From CAYSCW01 sp964449165 (lineage in GTDB: Bacteria > Acidobacteriota > Aminicenantia > Aminicenantales > Aminicenantaceae): a stretch of DNA of 37,136 nucleotides. The notes beneath the pieces are model-generated. The model made no database searches, was not told where the DNA came from, and saw only the letters and a list, made by a program, of their open reading frames with translations. Position numbers and translations under genes: made by a program. The stretch is taken from the NCBI GenBank assembly GCA_964449165.1, contig CAYVAT010000032.1:1-37136 (forward strand), given 5' to 3'. Shown one piece after another: positions 1-6,335 of the stretch. How positions within the stretch are numbered: the first letter of the stretch is position 1; every line of letters begins with the position of its first letter.

Positions 1-1
1 A

Positions 2-160
2 AGCATCCTTGTAAATAACTGGCACGCCCATCCAAAAATCTATAGGAATAATTGGGTGATAAATAAAAAGCAGATTCGTCCCTATCTTATGGAACTTAAA
101 GAATTGTTGACGTGGAGATTTTCAGTCTTTTTAACCTGGAATGACCTACCATTAACTTGA
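2..160 (+). CDS. possible C-terminal end of a gene entering from the left edge
   Basis: A frame open from base 2 gives 52 codons before a TGA at 158-160. The peptide has mixed polar and aromatic composition, including the segments NNWHAHPKIY and QIRPYLMELKELL, so it could be the tail of a real protein. I do not recognise the family. The other two forward frames close early in this AT-rich stretch. The stop overlaps the -35 box of the next promoter, which would be a natural gene boundary. The call rests only on openness and composition and is weak. Confidence 0.3.
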   Translation, partial: SILVNNWHAHPKIYRNNWVINKKQIRPYLMELKELLTWRFSVFLTWNDLPLT

Positions 161-185
161 CATACAGTGTTAAGTTATGTCTAAT
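153..185 (+). promoter_or_regulatory. sigma70-type promoter with overlapping palindromic operator
   Basis: A perfect TTGACA (157-162) is followed after 17 bases by TCTAAT (180-185), a five-of-six match to the -10 consensus. An imperfect inverted repeat centred on base 165 spans 153-177, with arms TAACTT and AAGTTA plus partial inner pairing. It covers the -35 box and spacer, where a repressor would block RNA polymerase. A related palindrome sits at 862-876. The regulator is unknown. The promoter reads into the short ORF at 215. Confidence 0.6.
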
Positions 186-214
186 TCCAGCATAATATTT
201 GGAGGAGATAAGGG

Positions 215-307
215 ATGAAAAAACTCTGTATGATTTTACCTTTGGCTCTGATTTTATGCTTTATGGTTGGCTGCCAGGAGAAGAAGGCGGTGGCAGAGCT
301 TGAATAA
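215..307 (+). CDS. very short lipoprotein-like ORF (30 aa), probably a truncated gene
   Basis: The ORF starts at ATG 215 behind a strong ribosome binding site (GGAGGAG, 201-207). It encodes a Lys-Lys N-terminus, a hydrophobic core and a lipobox-like MVGC with Cys at residue 20, followed by only ten residues (QEKKAVAELE) and a TAA. That is a complete lipoprotein signal peptide with almost no mature protein. It may be the 5' remnant of a larger exported protein cut by a deletion or early stop, or a genuine tiny lipopeptide. It has its own good promoter at 157-185. The signal peptide reading is firm; any function is unknown. Confidence 0.45.
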   Translation: MKKLCMILPLALILCFMVGCQEKKAVAELE

Positions 308-370
308 GCAACATTTGATTCATTGCGCATTTAATCTTGTTACATATAAGACATCTTAAAGGGGAATGTC

Positions 371-784
371 ATGAAAAATGAAGAAATTACTAGGGATTAT
401 GAACGAAAGGCGATACGTAATGTTGCCCGAGGTATCAGTTCAGCCGTGGCAGGGTTTATTCTGCTCTTTGCAGTTGGACAATGGATTCAGGAATTGTCCG
501 CTGGAAGATTGACTCAAGAGTGGAGATTTTCAACCACCGGAATGGCAGTCTATTGTCTCCTCATTGCGGTGGGAAGCGGCCTTGGTTGGTGGCGTGAGAA
601 TATAGGCGGAACGATTCTAACAATTGCTGGTCTCGGAATGCTGTTGGCCATGTTCATTTTTTTGCCGCCCCAAGACTATTGGATATCTTTGATATTTAGT
701 CTTCCATTCCTGCTGAGCGGTATTTTCTATCTCATATATTGGAAGCGGTCTAAACTCTTGAAAGGGAAGAAGCGAATTAGTTAG
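371..784 (+). CDS. hypothetical membrane protein, four predicted helices (137 aa)
   Basis: The ATG at 371 follows a GGGG-type ribosome binding site (360-363). The N-terminal 20 residues are charged, then four hydrophobic segments follow at roughly residues 22-40, 57-73, 81-98 and 104-122. The C-terminus is strongly basic (KRSKLLKGKK), which suggests a cytoplasmic tail. No catalytic motif is visible and I do not recognise a named family beyond small multi-spanning membrane proteins. It lies 63 bases after the short lipoprotein-like ORF on the same strand and could share its promoter. Related palindromes lie on either side of the pair, at 153-177 and 862-876. Confidence 0.7.
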   Translation: MKNEEITRDYERKAIRNVARGISSAVAGFILLFAVGQWIQELSAGRLTQEWRFSTTGMAVYCLLIAVGSGLGWWRENIGGTILTIAGLGMLLAMFIFLPPQDYWISLIFSLPFLLSGIFYLIYWKRSKLLKGKKRIS

Positions 785-861
785 GTATAGTACAGCAACT
801 CGGCATGGAGCTAAAGCCGAAGGAGGGGGAGAAGTAGATTCTTACTGAGACGAACTTGATT

Positions 862-876
862 TGACACTCAGTGTCA
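862..876. repeat. perfect 7-bp inverted repeat, operator-like
   Basis: TGACACT and AGTGTCA pair perfectly around a single central C. With the preceding T it shares the pattern TTGACANNCAGTGTNA with the operator at 157-172. Here TTGACA (861-866) has no convincing -10 box 16-18 bases downstream, and no plus-strand gene follows, so it is not an obvious promoter. It may be an orphan operator left after gene loss, or a second site for the same regulator. The rest of 785-1050 shows nothing else I can support. Confidence 0.45.
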
Positions 877-1050
877 GTTCAAGTGCTTGTCAGACCATTT
901 TATATTACTTTGATTTACTTTAGAGTTCTTTTTATACACTTAGCAAACCATCCATAAGATTCTACTACCCTTCCATAATCCTCAACTGAAACAATCAGCC
1001 CCCCTTGTAACAGAGACCAAGCATTCAAGGGATGTGAATACTTATTTCAA

Positions 1051-1542
1051 CTAAGTTCTAGGTTTATTCGCTAAATTAGGATCAGGCGTTACTAACCGAG
1101 GCTGTGCTATTTTATATAAATCATCGATTGGTATTTTCTTTCCCTCTTCTAATACTTTTTGTTCTGTTTCTTTAGCCATAGAACAAACTTTATCATGAGC
1201 TATTTTCGAAAGCACACCTAACTGCTTAACTCCTTCTTTATCGGAAACGATATGTCTCATTGCTAAAGTTGAGACGCCAACTATTCTCTTATCCGGCCCA
1301 TTTACAGAAGATAGCACAAAACCAACTTCCATCTGTTCAAAAGGATTAACAGAATGAGCAATGTGTCTATTTCTTAAATCGATATAGAATTGATGAACCT
1401 TAAGAGGCTCGCCTTGTAGATTTTGATAAATATCTTTTGATAGACCAAATCTTTTCCCAGCTGCGAAACATCTGGCATATCTAATCAAAGCAGATACCCA
1501 TAAGCTTTCAATAAGAATATGATCTTTTGATTTTTCAGTCAT
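1051..1542 (-). CDS. HEPN-like hypothetical protein (163 aa)
   Basis: The protein is mainly helical in appearance and carries RNRHIAHS around residues 57-64. This resembles the R(x4-6)H motif of HEPN-type proteins, many of which are RNases of toxin or defence systems. An aromatic helix (SLWVSALIRYARCF) precedes it. The start codon overlaps the stop of the upstream recombinase remnant (ATGA, 1539-1542). An AGGAG lies about 17 bases upstream, rather far for a ribosome binding site. It is the last gene of the accessory block. HEPN membership is inferred from the motif and helical pattern only; nuclease activity is not shown. Confidence 0.6.
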   Translation of the reverse strand: MTEKSKDHILIESLWVSALIRYARCFAAGKRFGLSKDIYQNLQGEPLKVHQFYIDLRNRHIAHSVNPFEQMEVGFVLSSVNGPDKRIVGVSTLAMRHIVSDKEGVKQLGVLSKIAHDKVCSMAKETEQKVLEEGKKIPIDDLYKIAQPRLVTPDPNLANKPRT

Positions 1543-1730
1543 AATTTTTTATTTCTAACTCCTATTCTTTTTTTTGAATTTAATCTAAATAAAGCTGTCA
1601 ATCGCCCTCTTTTTTTCTCTTTATCCGTATGAGAATAAAGAAGGGATGTCATGATTTTTGAATGACCGAGAACCGCGCCCTTCGTGCGGATATCAAGACA
1701 ATAATTTTTGCCGACTTTATGGAGAGTCAT
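1539..1730 (-). pseudogene. tyrosine recombinase (integrase) C-terminal remnant
   Basis: The reading frame contains LGHSKIMTSLLYSHTD, which matches the last catalytic block of phage-type tyrosine integrases (LGHxxxxTTxxYxH, with Tyr as the nucleophile), preceded by DIRT as in that family. The upstream catalytic domain, including the HxxR block, is missing. The frame continues open to 1781 but there overlaps the end of the GIY-YIG-like gene. A complete integrase would be around 300-400 residues, so this is a truncated relic. It suggests that the surrounding block arrived on an integrative element that has since decayed. Confidence 0.6.
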
Positions 1731-1750
1731 TTTATAACTTCGATCGCAGA

Positions 1751-1963
1751 TTATTTTGTAAATCCCCTTTTCTTTTCCCATTTTCTTGCTGTATCTTCTG
1801 TCACTTTAGGACCAATTTTGACTACTCGAACTCCTGGATATTTTCTTTCATGCTCTTCTTTTCTTCTATCAAAATCTTCTGTTATACCGCCATGAATAAT
1901 CTGCCTGCCTCTTTTTACTAAATATCTAGAAAATTTCCTTGGTTTTTGATTTATTCTTGCCAT
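1751..1963 (-). CDS. small GIY-YIG-like protein (70 aa)
   Basis: I chose the ATG at 1963 because a strong GGAGGG ribosome binding site sits just upstream; an upstream in-frame start would add 20 very basic residues with less support. The order YLV, then HGGIT, then DRRKEEH, then a late ARKWE, follows the layout of small GIY-YIG nuclease-like domains. The usual YIG tyrosine is replaced by His (HGG). The product is very basic, consistent with nucleic acid binding. It ends about 20 bases before the integrase remnant. The family call is moderate, and an active nuclease is uncertain because of the substitution and the short length. Confidence 0.5.
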   Translation of the reverse strand: MARINQKPRKFSRYLVKRGRQIIHGGITEDFDRRKEEHERKYPGVRVVKIGPKVTEDTARKWEKKRGFTK

Positions 1964-2118
1964 CTTTCCCTCCTTTCCTAAGAATTTCCTCCTCTTTCTC
2001 CGTCTTTCTATTGAGACGGTCAACGCATTGCATCTTTTTTAATTCGGGAAGCCGGGGCTAGATGTCTTGGCTTCCACTCGCCTCATATCATTTGAAATAT
2101 TAGCCGCAAAAATAACAG

Positions 2119-2664
2119 CTATTTTCTCATTACCTTCGGTGTCCACGTTATAAGAGGACGTTCAGCAAGATACCGCGCCTCACCTGTCAGTTCGGATCTT
2201 ACCTTGCGATTAGTTATAAGCTCATACGCACCCTTGGGACAAACCGAGACAATAAAACTTGGAAGGAACTTGTTCATCAAACCGATCGCACCAATGTAGC
2301 TCTTTTTTGTCCAAACCAACCAGACTTCCTCATCGGTCGCAACGCCGTGCTTAGCGAAAGCGGGATTTCCGTTCGGCTCATATAGCGCTTCTGCCCTAGC
2401 ACCTTTTACTTGAGTTCTTTCGTTAAACGCGGCCCAAAGCATGGCGAAGTCAACTTTGTGAGTGATAAAGCCTTTTGCTTCTCCCTGAATTACTGGACAC
2501 TCAATGACCACTGAAGCGTAGGGCATGTTAGGATTGGATGTTTTCACACGCCCATCCTTCACTTCCGCCATTAGTGGAGTAAATTCCAGCACTCTACATA
2601 TTTCGCACTCAATAGCACTCCAATCGCTGTCTTTTAGTAATGTGACTTCCTGCGATTCATTCAT
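2119..2664 (-). CDS. hypothetical protein (181 aa)
   Basis: I do not recognise this protein. It is soluble in appearance, has no signal peptide or membrane helix, and has a mixed alpha/beta composition. Several aromatic-rich segments stand out (DFAMLWAAFNER, VWLVWTKKSYIGAI). It begins 13 bases after the stop of the DUF5677 gene on the same strand, so the two are probably co-transcribed and translationally coupled; no good ribosome binding site is visible. By eye it is more G+C-rich than its AT-rich neighbours, which may mean a different origin. The position in the tRNA-adjacent accessory block is the only functional clue. Confidence 0.6.
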   Translation of the reverse strand: MNESQEVTLLKDSDWSAIECEICRVLEFTPLMAEVKDGRVKTSNPNMPYASVVIECPVIQGEAKGFITHKVDFAMLWAAFNERTQVKGARAEALYEPNGNPAFAKHGVATDEEVWLVWTKKSYIGAIGLMNKFLPSFIVSVCPKGAYELITNRKVRSELTGEARYLAERPLITWTPKVMRK

Positions 2665-2677
2665 TTTTGAAGTCCAG

Positions 2678-3649
2678 TCATTGATTTTTTGACTTTACTA
2701 TGATTCTGTTTTTACGTAATTTGCCACTTTTCAACGGAACGATTTCTCTATTATACCAATCCTTCGCTACTTTGACTTTTTCAGGCACAAAATATTCAAT
2801 GAAAGGTGGAATTATTTCCAAGCCAAAATTCATGGATCTGGTGGTAACATCAAATGCATCTTCAGGAAGCCTTATCTGAGAGATAAAACATCTATCTTCG
2901 TCAACTACTTCAATATTATTTATTATGATATCAATTCCATGAACTAATCCCGACCACTCCCTATAAAGAAGCTCATATTCAAGAGGCAATTCTAAGTGGT
3001 TGGCTAATCCCTCAATATTTGCTGGCCCCTCATGCATAGAATACCAATTTAGCTTTCTCTTTGGCGTTTTTTGTGGCTTCCTTTTTATAATGCTTTTAAG
3101 ACATTGGAATTCTCTTTCTGATTCAATGTATTCTTGAGAAGTTAAGTGGTCTTCTAATATCTTAATTCTATCTTCAACATCTGGGATTTTTGGAAGGGGG
3201 ACATTCTTCATAAGTTTATCTCTTCGTTTTTTTGCTAAAAATTGCTTATGCATACTATCATTTGGATTCATTTTTCTAAAATTATTTATTATTTGGTGCC
3301 AACAACAAGTCATGAAATCCATTCCACGTGTTTCTGTTTCTTTTTCCAAAATATATTTTACTGATAATACTGACTCATAGACTGATCTTAATAAAATTTT
3401 ACAAGGCTCAATACATGAATCTCGGATTAATACCGAAATCGCATCTATTAGTTCAAATATATGGCGAAAAGACATGATTACTGGTGCTAATTCTTCACCT
3501 CCATGAATCTTTTCTGAACACCATTTCGCAACATTCGAAGCGAAATTTACTACTTCTTCTAATGCTAAAGAATATTGGTTTAGTATTTCTTGAATTTCTG
3601 GGTTTTCAATATTCCTTGGAATAAAATCTTTATCTGGTTTTGTAGGCAT
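2678..3649 (-). CDS. DUF5677 family protein (323 aa)
   Basis: The central region has the features I associate with DUF5677: a helix ending IDAISVLIRDSCIEPCKILL, then RSVYESVLSVKYILE, and later YREWSGLVHG around residues 229-238. The R(x6)H arrangement in that last segment resembles HEPN-type motifs, though I have not confirmed a relation. There is no signal peptide. The start at 3649 follows a GGGGAAA ribosome binding site. The C-terminus is lysine- and arginine-rich. It lies 87 bases after the TIGR02391-like gene and just before the 181-aa hypothetical, all on the same strand. DUF5677 has no established function. Confidence 0.65.
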   Translation of the reverse strand: MPTKPDKDFIPRNIENPEIQEILNQYSLALEEVVNFASNVAKWCSEKIHGGEELAPVIMSFRHIFELIDAISVLIRDSCIEPCKILLRSVYESVLSVKYILEKETETRGMDFMTCCWHQIINNFRKMNPNDSMHKQFLAKKRRDKLMKNVPLPKIPDVEDRIKILEDHLTSQEYIESEREFQCLKSIIKRKPQKTPKRKLNWYSMHEGPANIEGLANHLELPLEYELLYREWSGLVHGIDIIINNIEVVDEDRCFISQIRLPEDAFDVTTRSMNFGLEIIPPFIEYFVPEKVKVAKDWYNREIVPLKSGKLRKNRIIVKSKNQ

Positions 3650-3736
3650 CTGATTTTCCCCTTTTCAATGAAATATTACTATACCTAAATTTTTTTACAA
3701 AAAAAGTGCCGCCTTTATGAAAAGCAGAGTTTTATT

Positions 3737-4447
3737 TTACTTTTCTTGCTTTGAGTTAACCAATTTGCATTCATCTAATAAATCTAAGAGTAAACTTGAG
3801 AAGGCTAATATATACATCACTTTATTAGGATCTTCTGTCACTACTGTCCTATGGCTCCGAGGGCTCTTAAAAAACATAATTGCACCACTCATTAAATTTC
3901 TAAGGCCGTTTTGTTCTCCTTCAGTCTTAGCATACGGATATTTAAGAAGCCCTCCATCCGCTCTAAATGCATCACTCATTAATCTTGCAACATTGTCAGA
4001 TGGGGGCAGGTTTGCTTTCATCCTCACTTTTTCTTCTAGGAGTTTGAAGGTCTTGAATATGGCGGTTTCAAAATCTCCGTCTTTATAATGTTGATAAACC
4101 TTCATAAATAAATCTGGTTGAAGATATAGGCTTTTTATATTAAATAAAGGAAGCTTCATATCATCAAATTCTTTTTGTGCCTCATTTAGGCCCTTTCGCG
4201 TTAATTGATATACATATTCTCTGTTAGGTTTTAATTTGATATAACCATCTTCATATAAATCTCCTATTACATATTTAAAAAACCGAAATTCTTCTGTAGA
4301 AAGAGGTTTTATATTAAAATAGGCAGGCACTTTTTTAATTAATGCATATCGAAAATCTAGTGTTTTCCCTTTAATGAGTTCATTATATAAAACTTTAAGA
4401 AATCCTTTCTTAACATCAATTCTCGGTAATATGCTTGTTTTTTGCAT
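3737..4447 (-). CDS. TIGR02391-like (Hypoth_Ymh) protein with N-terminal winged-helix-like region (236 aa)
   Basis: Residues 1-95 look like a winged-helix module (FRFFKYVIGDLYEDGYI, then YQLTRKGLNEAQKEF). Residues 110-230 match TIGR02391: a helix with FKTFKLLEEKVR, then ARLMSDAF, then a GAIMFF segment and FKSPRSHR where the family usually has RNPxxH. The arginine-asparagine pair of that motif is replaced by Lys-Ser. TIGR02391 proteins are commonly seen near defence and restriction genes, and their helical core resembles HEPN domains. A good promoter lies upstream (4493-4521), making this the first gene of the accessory block. A GGGGGAGG lies about 12 bases before the ATG. Function is not established. 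Confidence 0.65.
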   Translation of the reverse strand: MQKTSILPRIDVKKGFLKVLYNELIKGKTLDFRYALIKKVPAYFNIKPLSTEEFRFFKYVIGDLYEDGYIKLKPNREYVYQLTRKGLNEAQKEFDDMKLPLFNIKSLYLQPDLFMKVYQHYKDGDFETAIFKTFKLLEEKVRMKANLPPSDNVARLMSDAFRADGGLLKYPYAKTEGEQNGLRNLMSGAIMFFKSPRSHRTVVTEDPNKVMYILAFSSLLLDLLDECKLVNSKQEK

Positions 4448-4492
4448 TTTTCAATCTGCCTCCCCCTTTATATTTATTGGTCTTTTTTTCAA

Positions 4493-4521
4493 ATTATTTA
4501 CAAAGCAAAAAAAATTGTCAA
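4493..4521 (-). promoter_or_regulatory. promoter of the accessory block
   Basis: On the minus strand TTGACA (4521-4516) is followed after 17 bases by AATAAT (4498-4493), a perfect -35 box and a five-of-six -10 box. Transcription would start near 4486, about 40 bases before the ATG of the TIGR02391-like gene at 4447. The rest of 4522-4656 is AT-rich and I see nothing else in it. Confidence 0.55.
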
Positions 4522-4656
4522 GATTTTAGAGATGTCGATTTTTGTGACGTGTTTACTGCTAAAAAGTGCTATTAATTGCTATAAATTGATTACAGGTAAA
4601 ATTTCAGGATAATTCCCTAAATTCTTGATTTTAAAGGTTTATAAGATAGAAAAATA

Positions 4657-4732
4657 TGGCGCGCCCGGAGGGATTTGAACCCCCGACCTTTGGATTCGAA
4701 GTCCACCGCTCTATCCGCTGAGCTACGGGCGC
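4657..4732 (-). tRNA. tRNA-Arg (anticodon UCG), CCA encoded
   Basis: Read on the minus strand, the 76 bases fold as a cloverleaf: acceptor GCGCCCG pairing with CGGGCGC, D stem GCTC/GAGC, anticodon loop CTTCGAA with anticodon TCG at positions 34-36, T stem GGGGG/CCCTC around TTCAAAT, discriminator G and an encoded CCA. The outermost anticodon-stem pair is a G-A mismatch; all other stems are good. The anticodon reads CGA and related arginine codons. The 3' end faces the accessory genes at 1051-4447, the arrangement expected when an integrative element has used a tRNA 3' end. Confidence 0.95.
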
Positions 4733-4765
4733 ACCATATCTTTTTTTGAGTAAATAACAGGCATT

Positions 4766-5341
4766 CTAATCAGGTTTAATAAAAACCCCTGTATACATGG
4801 AGCCCATGATAATGCTCTTCGTTGCCGTTGACTCGGCTTCTCTCAGACCGCTCTTCTCCATCAACTCCTGGATTTCTTCCGAACTCATACCATGGCCTTT
4901 TCTGGTAGGTTCCCGGATAATTAATCTGGCTCCGGTCTTCATTTTCTCAGCCAACGCCTTTATGATCTCCTGTCTTTCAAATCCGTCGATGTCGTGAAGC
5001 ATGAAATGCATAACTGCAACATCAAAATAGTTATTTTTCTCGTTCCACTCTCTGATGTCTCCAGCATAATATTCAACATTTGAAAACCTGCTTAAATGTT
5101 TTTTGGCGCGTTCAATCCAAGCTGGAGATATATCGAGGCACATCAACCCGCCGCCTTTCTTCTCAAGGATTCGTGCTATAAACTTTGAAGTGGATCCAGG
5201 TCCACAGCCGAAATCGAGCACTTTTTCACTGCCCTTCAAACCGAAAGACTCGACAAATTTGCGATAGTAACCTTTCAAAAGTATGAGCCAGAAGAATTCA
5301 TGCATTCTAATAGTCGTTTTGCTGGGTTGGGTAATACACAT
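4766..5341 (-). CDS. class I SAM-dependent methyltransferase (191 aa)
   Basis: The glycine-rich SAM-binding motif VLDFGCGPGSTSKFIA is at about residues 40-55, followed by the acidic CLDISPAW strand end, YAGDIREW, and FDVAVMHFMLHDID, the usual order of motifs I to IV in Rossmann-fold methyltransferases. The later LIIREPTRKG fits motif VI. The ATG at 5341 is supported by GGAGG five bases upstream. The acceptor substrate cannot be told from the sequence; the fold is shared by small-molecule and lipid methyltransferases. It is transcribed away from the TetR gene across a 331-base divergent region. Confidence 0.85.
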   Translation of the reverse strand: MCITQPSKTTIRMHEFFWLILLKGYYRKFVESFGLKGSEKVLDFGCGPGSTSKFIARILEKKGGGLMCLDISPAWIERAKKHLSRFSNVEYYAGDIREWNEKNNYFDVAVMHFMLHDIDGFERQEIIKALAEKMKTGARLIIREPTRKGHGMSSEEIQELMEKSGLREAESTATKSIIMGSMYTGVFIKPD

Positions 5342-5602
5342 TTAATCCTCCGCTTGATTCGCATAGTGAAGCAATCTGACAAGATTGATTTTCGCTCTCC
5401 TAAAAACTTCTCATGATAGTTTATCATTTCCTTTTCTTAAAATAAATCGTGATTAAACAGACAAGATGAAAATCCAAAGAATTTAAAATTATATGGAATT
5501 TGACGAAGCTGTAAAGGTAAAAGTGAGGACAACATCTGTTTTAATAATGCCGCTTAAAATTTAAAATAGAGAGGCTAATCAACAGAATTGGCCAATAACG
5601 GC

Positions 5603-5651
5603 TTGACAGTCTTTCTATTTTGAACTATATTTTCCTTCTGACCAATAGTCA
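5603..5651 (+). promoter_or_regulatory. tetR promoter with operator at the transcription start
   Basis: TTGACA (5603-5608), a 17-base spacer and TATATT (5626-5631) form a near-consensus promoter. The inverted repeat TGACCAATAGTCA (5639-5651) has perfect TGAC/GTCA arms and falls where transcription should begin. TetR-family repressors commonly autoregulate from such sites, so this is a likely operator for the gene at 5673 and hence for the downstream enzyme. The remaining divergent region, 5342-5602, shows no other feature that I can support. Confidence 0.6.
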
Positions 5652-5672
5652 AAAAATGAACGGGAGTTAAAA

Positions 5673-6335
5673 ATGGGGGTAAAAGAAAGAAAACTCCGGG
5701 AACTGGAAACCAGGAAGAATCTTATCCTCAACACCGCAAAAAAATTATTTGCTGAAAAAGGATTCAGCAATGTTACCCTAGATGACATTGCAACAGTCAT
5801 TGAATTCAGCAAAGGAACGATATATACACATTTCAAAAGCAAGGAAGAGATCTATGCTTTAATACTCCTTAATCATCTGAACGTGCTTCTCACCAACCTT
5901 AAAGAGACGGCCAAAACATGCAAAAATACCGCCAGTTGCATACGGAGTTGTCTCGATACATACATCAAATTTTACAGGAATCATCGAGAGTACTTCCAAT
6001 TATTGTTCTTCATAGATCTTGTCAGTAATCAATACAAAATTCCAAGAGAGCTTATGAAGGAAATTCAGAGACAAAAAATTGCCTGTCTCATTGAACTGCA
6101 GAATGTGATTAAAAAAGGTATGGCATCAAAAGAAATACGCAGGGATTATCCTTTTACGCAAATTGCATTGGTCCTGTGGGGAATGACAAACGGGGTCATT
6201 CATCTGGCTGAGTCCAATCAAATAAAAAAAGACGATCTCGACCGATTGATCAATGTCGGCTTTGAGATCGCAATTAAAGGCCTAACGAGTAAAAATAAAA
6301 TATCCTTAGAGGAGGATAAAACTGGACATATTTGA
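5673..6335 (+). CDS. TetR/AcrR family transcriptional regulator (220 aa)
   Basis: Residues 15-60 are a TetR DNA-binding domain: ILNTAKKLFAEKGFSNVTL leads into the helix-turn-helix DDIATVIEFSKGTIYTHF and the capping KSKEEIYALIL. The C-terminal 150 residues are helical, as for the ligand-binding and dimerisation domain, and are too variable to name a ligand. A GGGAG ribosome binding site precedes the ATG. The 3' end overlaps the start of the next gene (CTG at 6322), so the two are one operon. The promoter carries a TGAC-type palindrome at +1, which suggests autorepression. A lipid or acyl-CoA signal would fit the neighbour but is only inference. Confidence 0.9.
   Translation: MGVKERKLRELETRKNLILNTAKKLFAEKGFSNVTLDDIATVIEFSKGTIYTHFKSKEEIYALILLNHLNVLLTNLKETAKTCKNTASCIRSCLDTYIKFYRNHREYFQLLFFIDLVSNQYKIPRELMKEIQRQKIACLIELQNVIKKGMASKEIRRDYPFTQIALVLWGMTNGVIHLAESNQIKKDDLDRLINVGFEIAIKGLTSKNKISLEEDKTGHI

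Noticed and set aside
1..4656. Second copy of the tRNA-Arg 3' end as an attachment site for the accessory block
   Set aside because: By eye I found no repeat of the tRNA 3' sequence to the left, so the island border is not defined.
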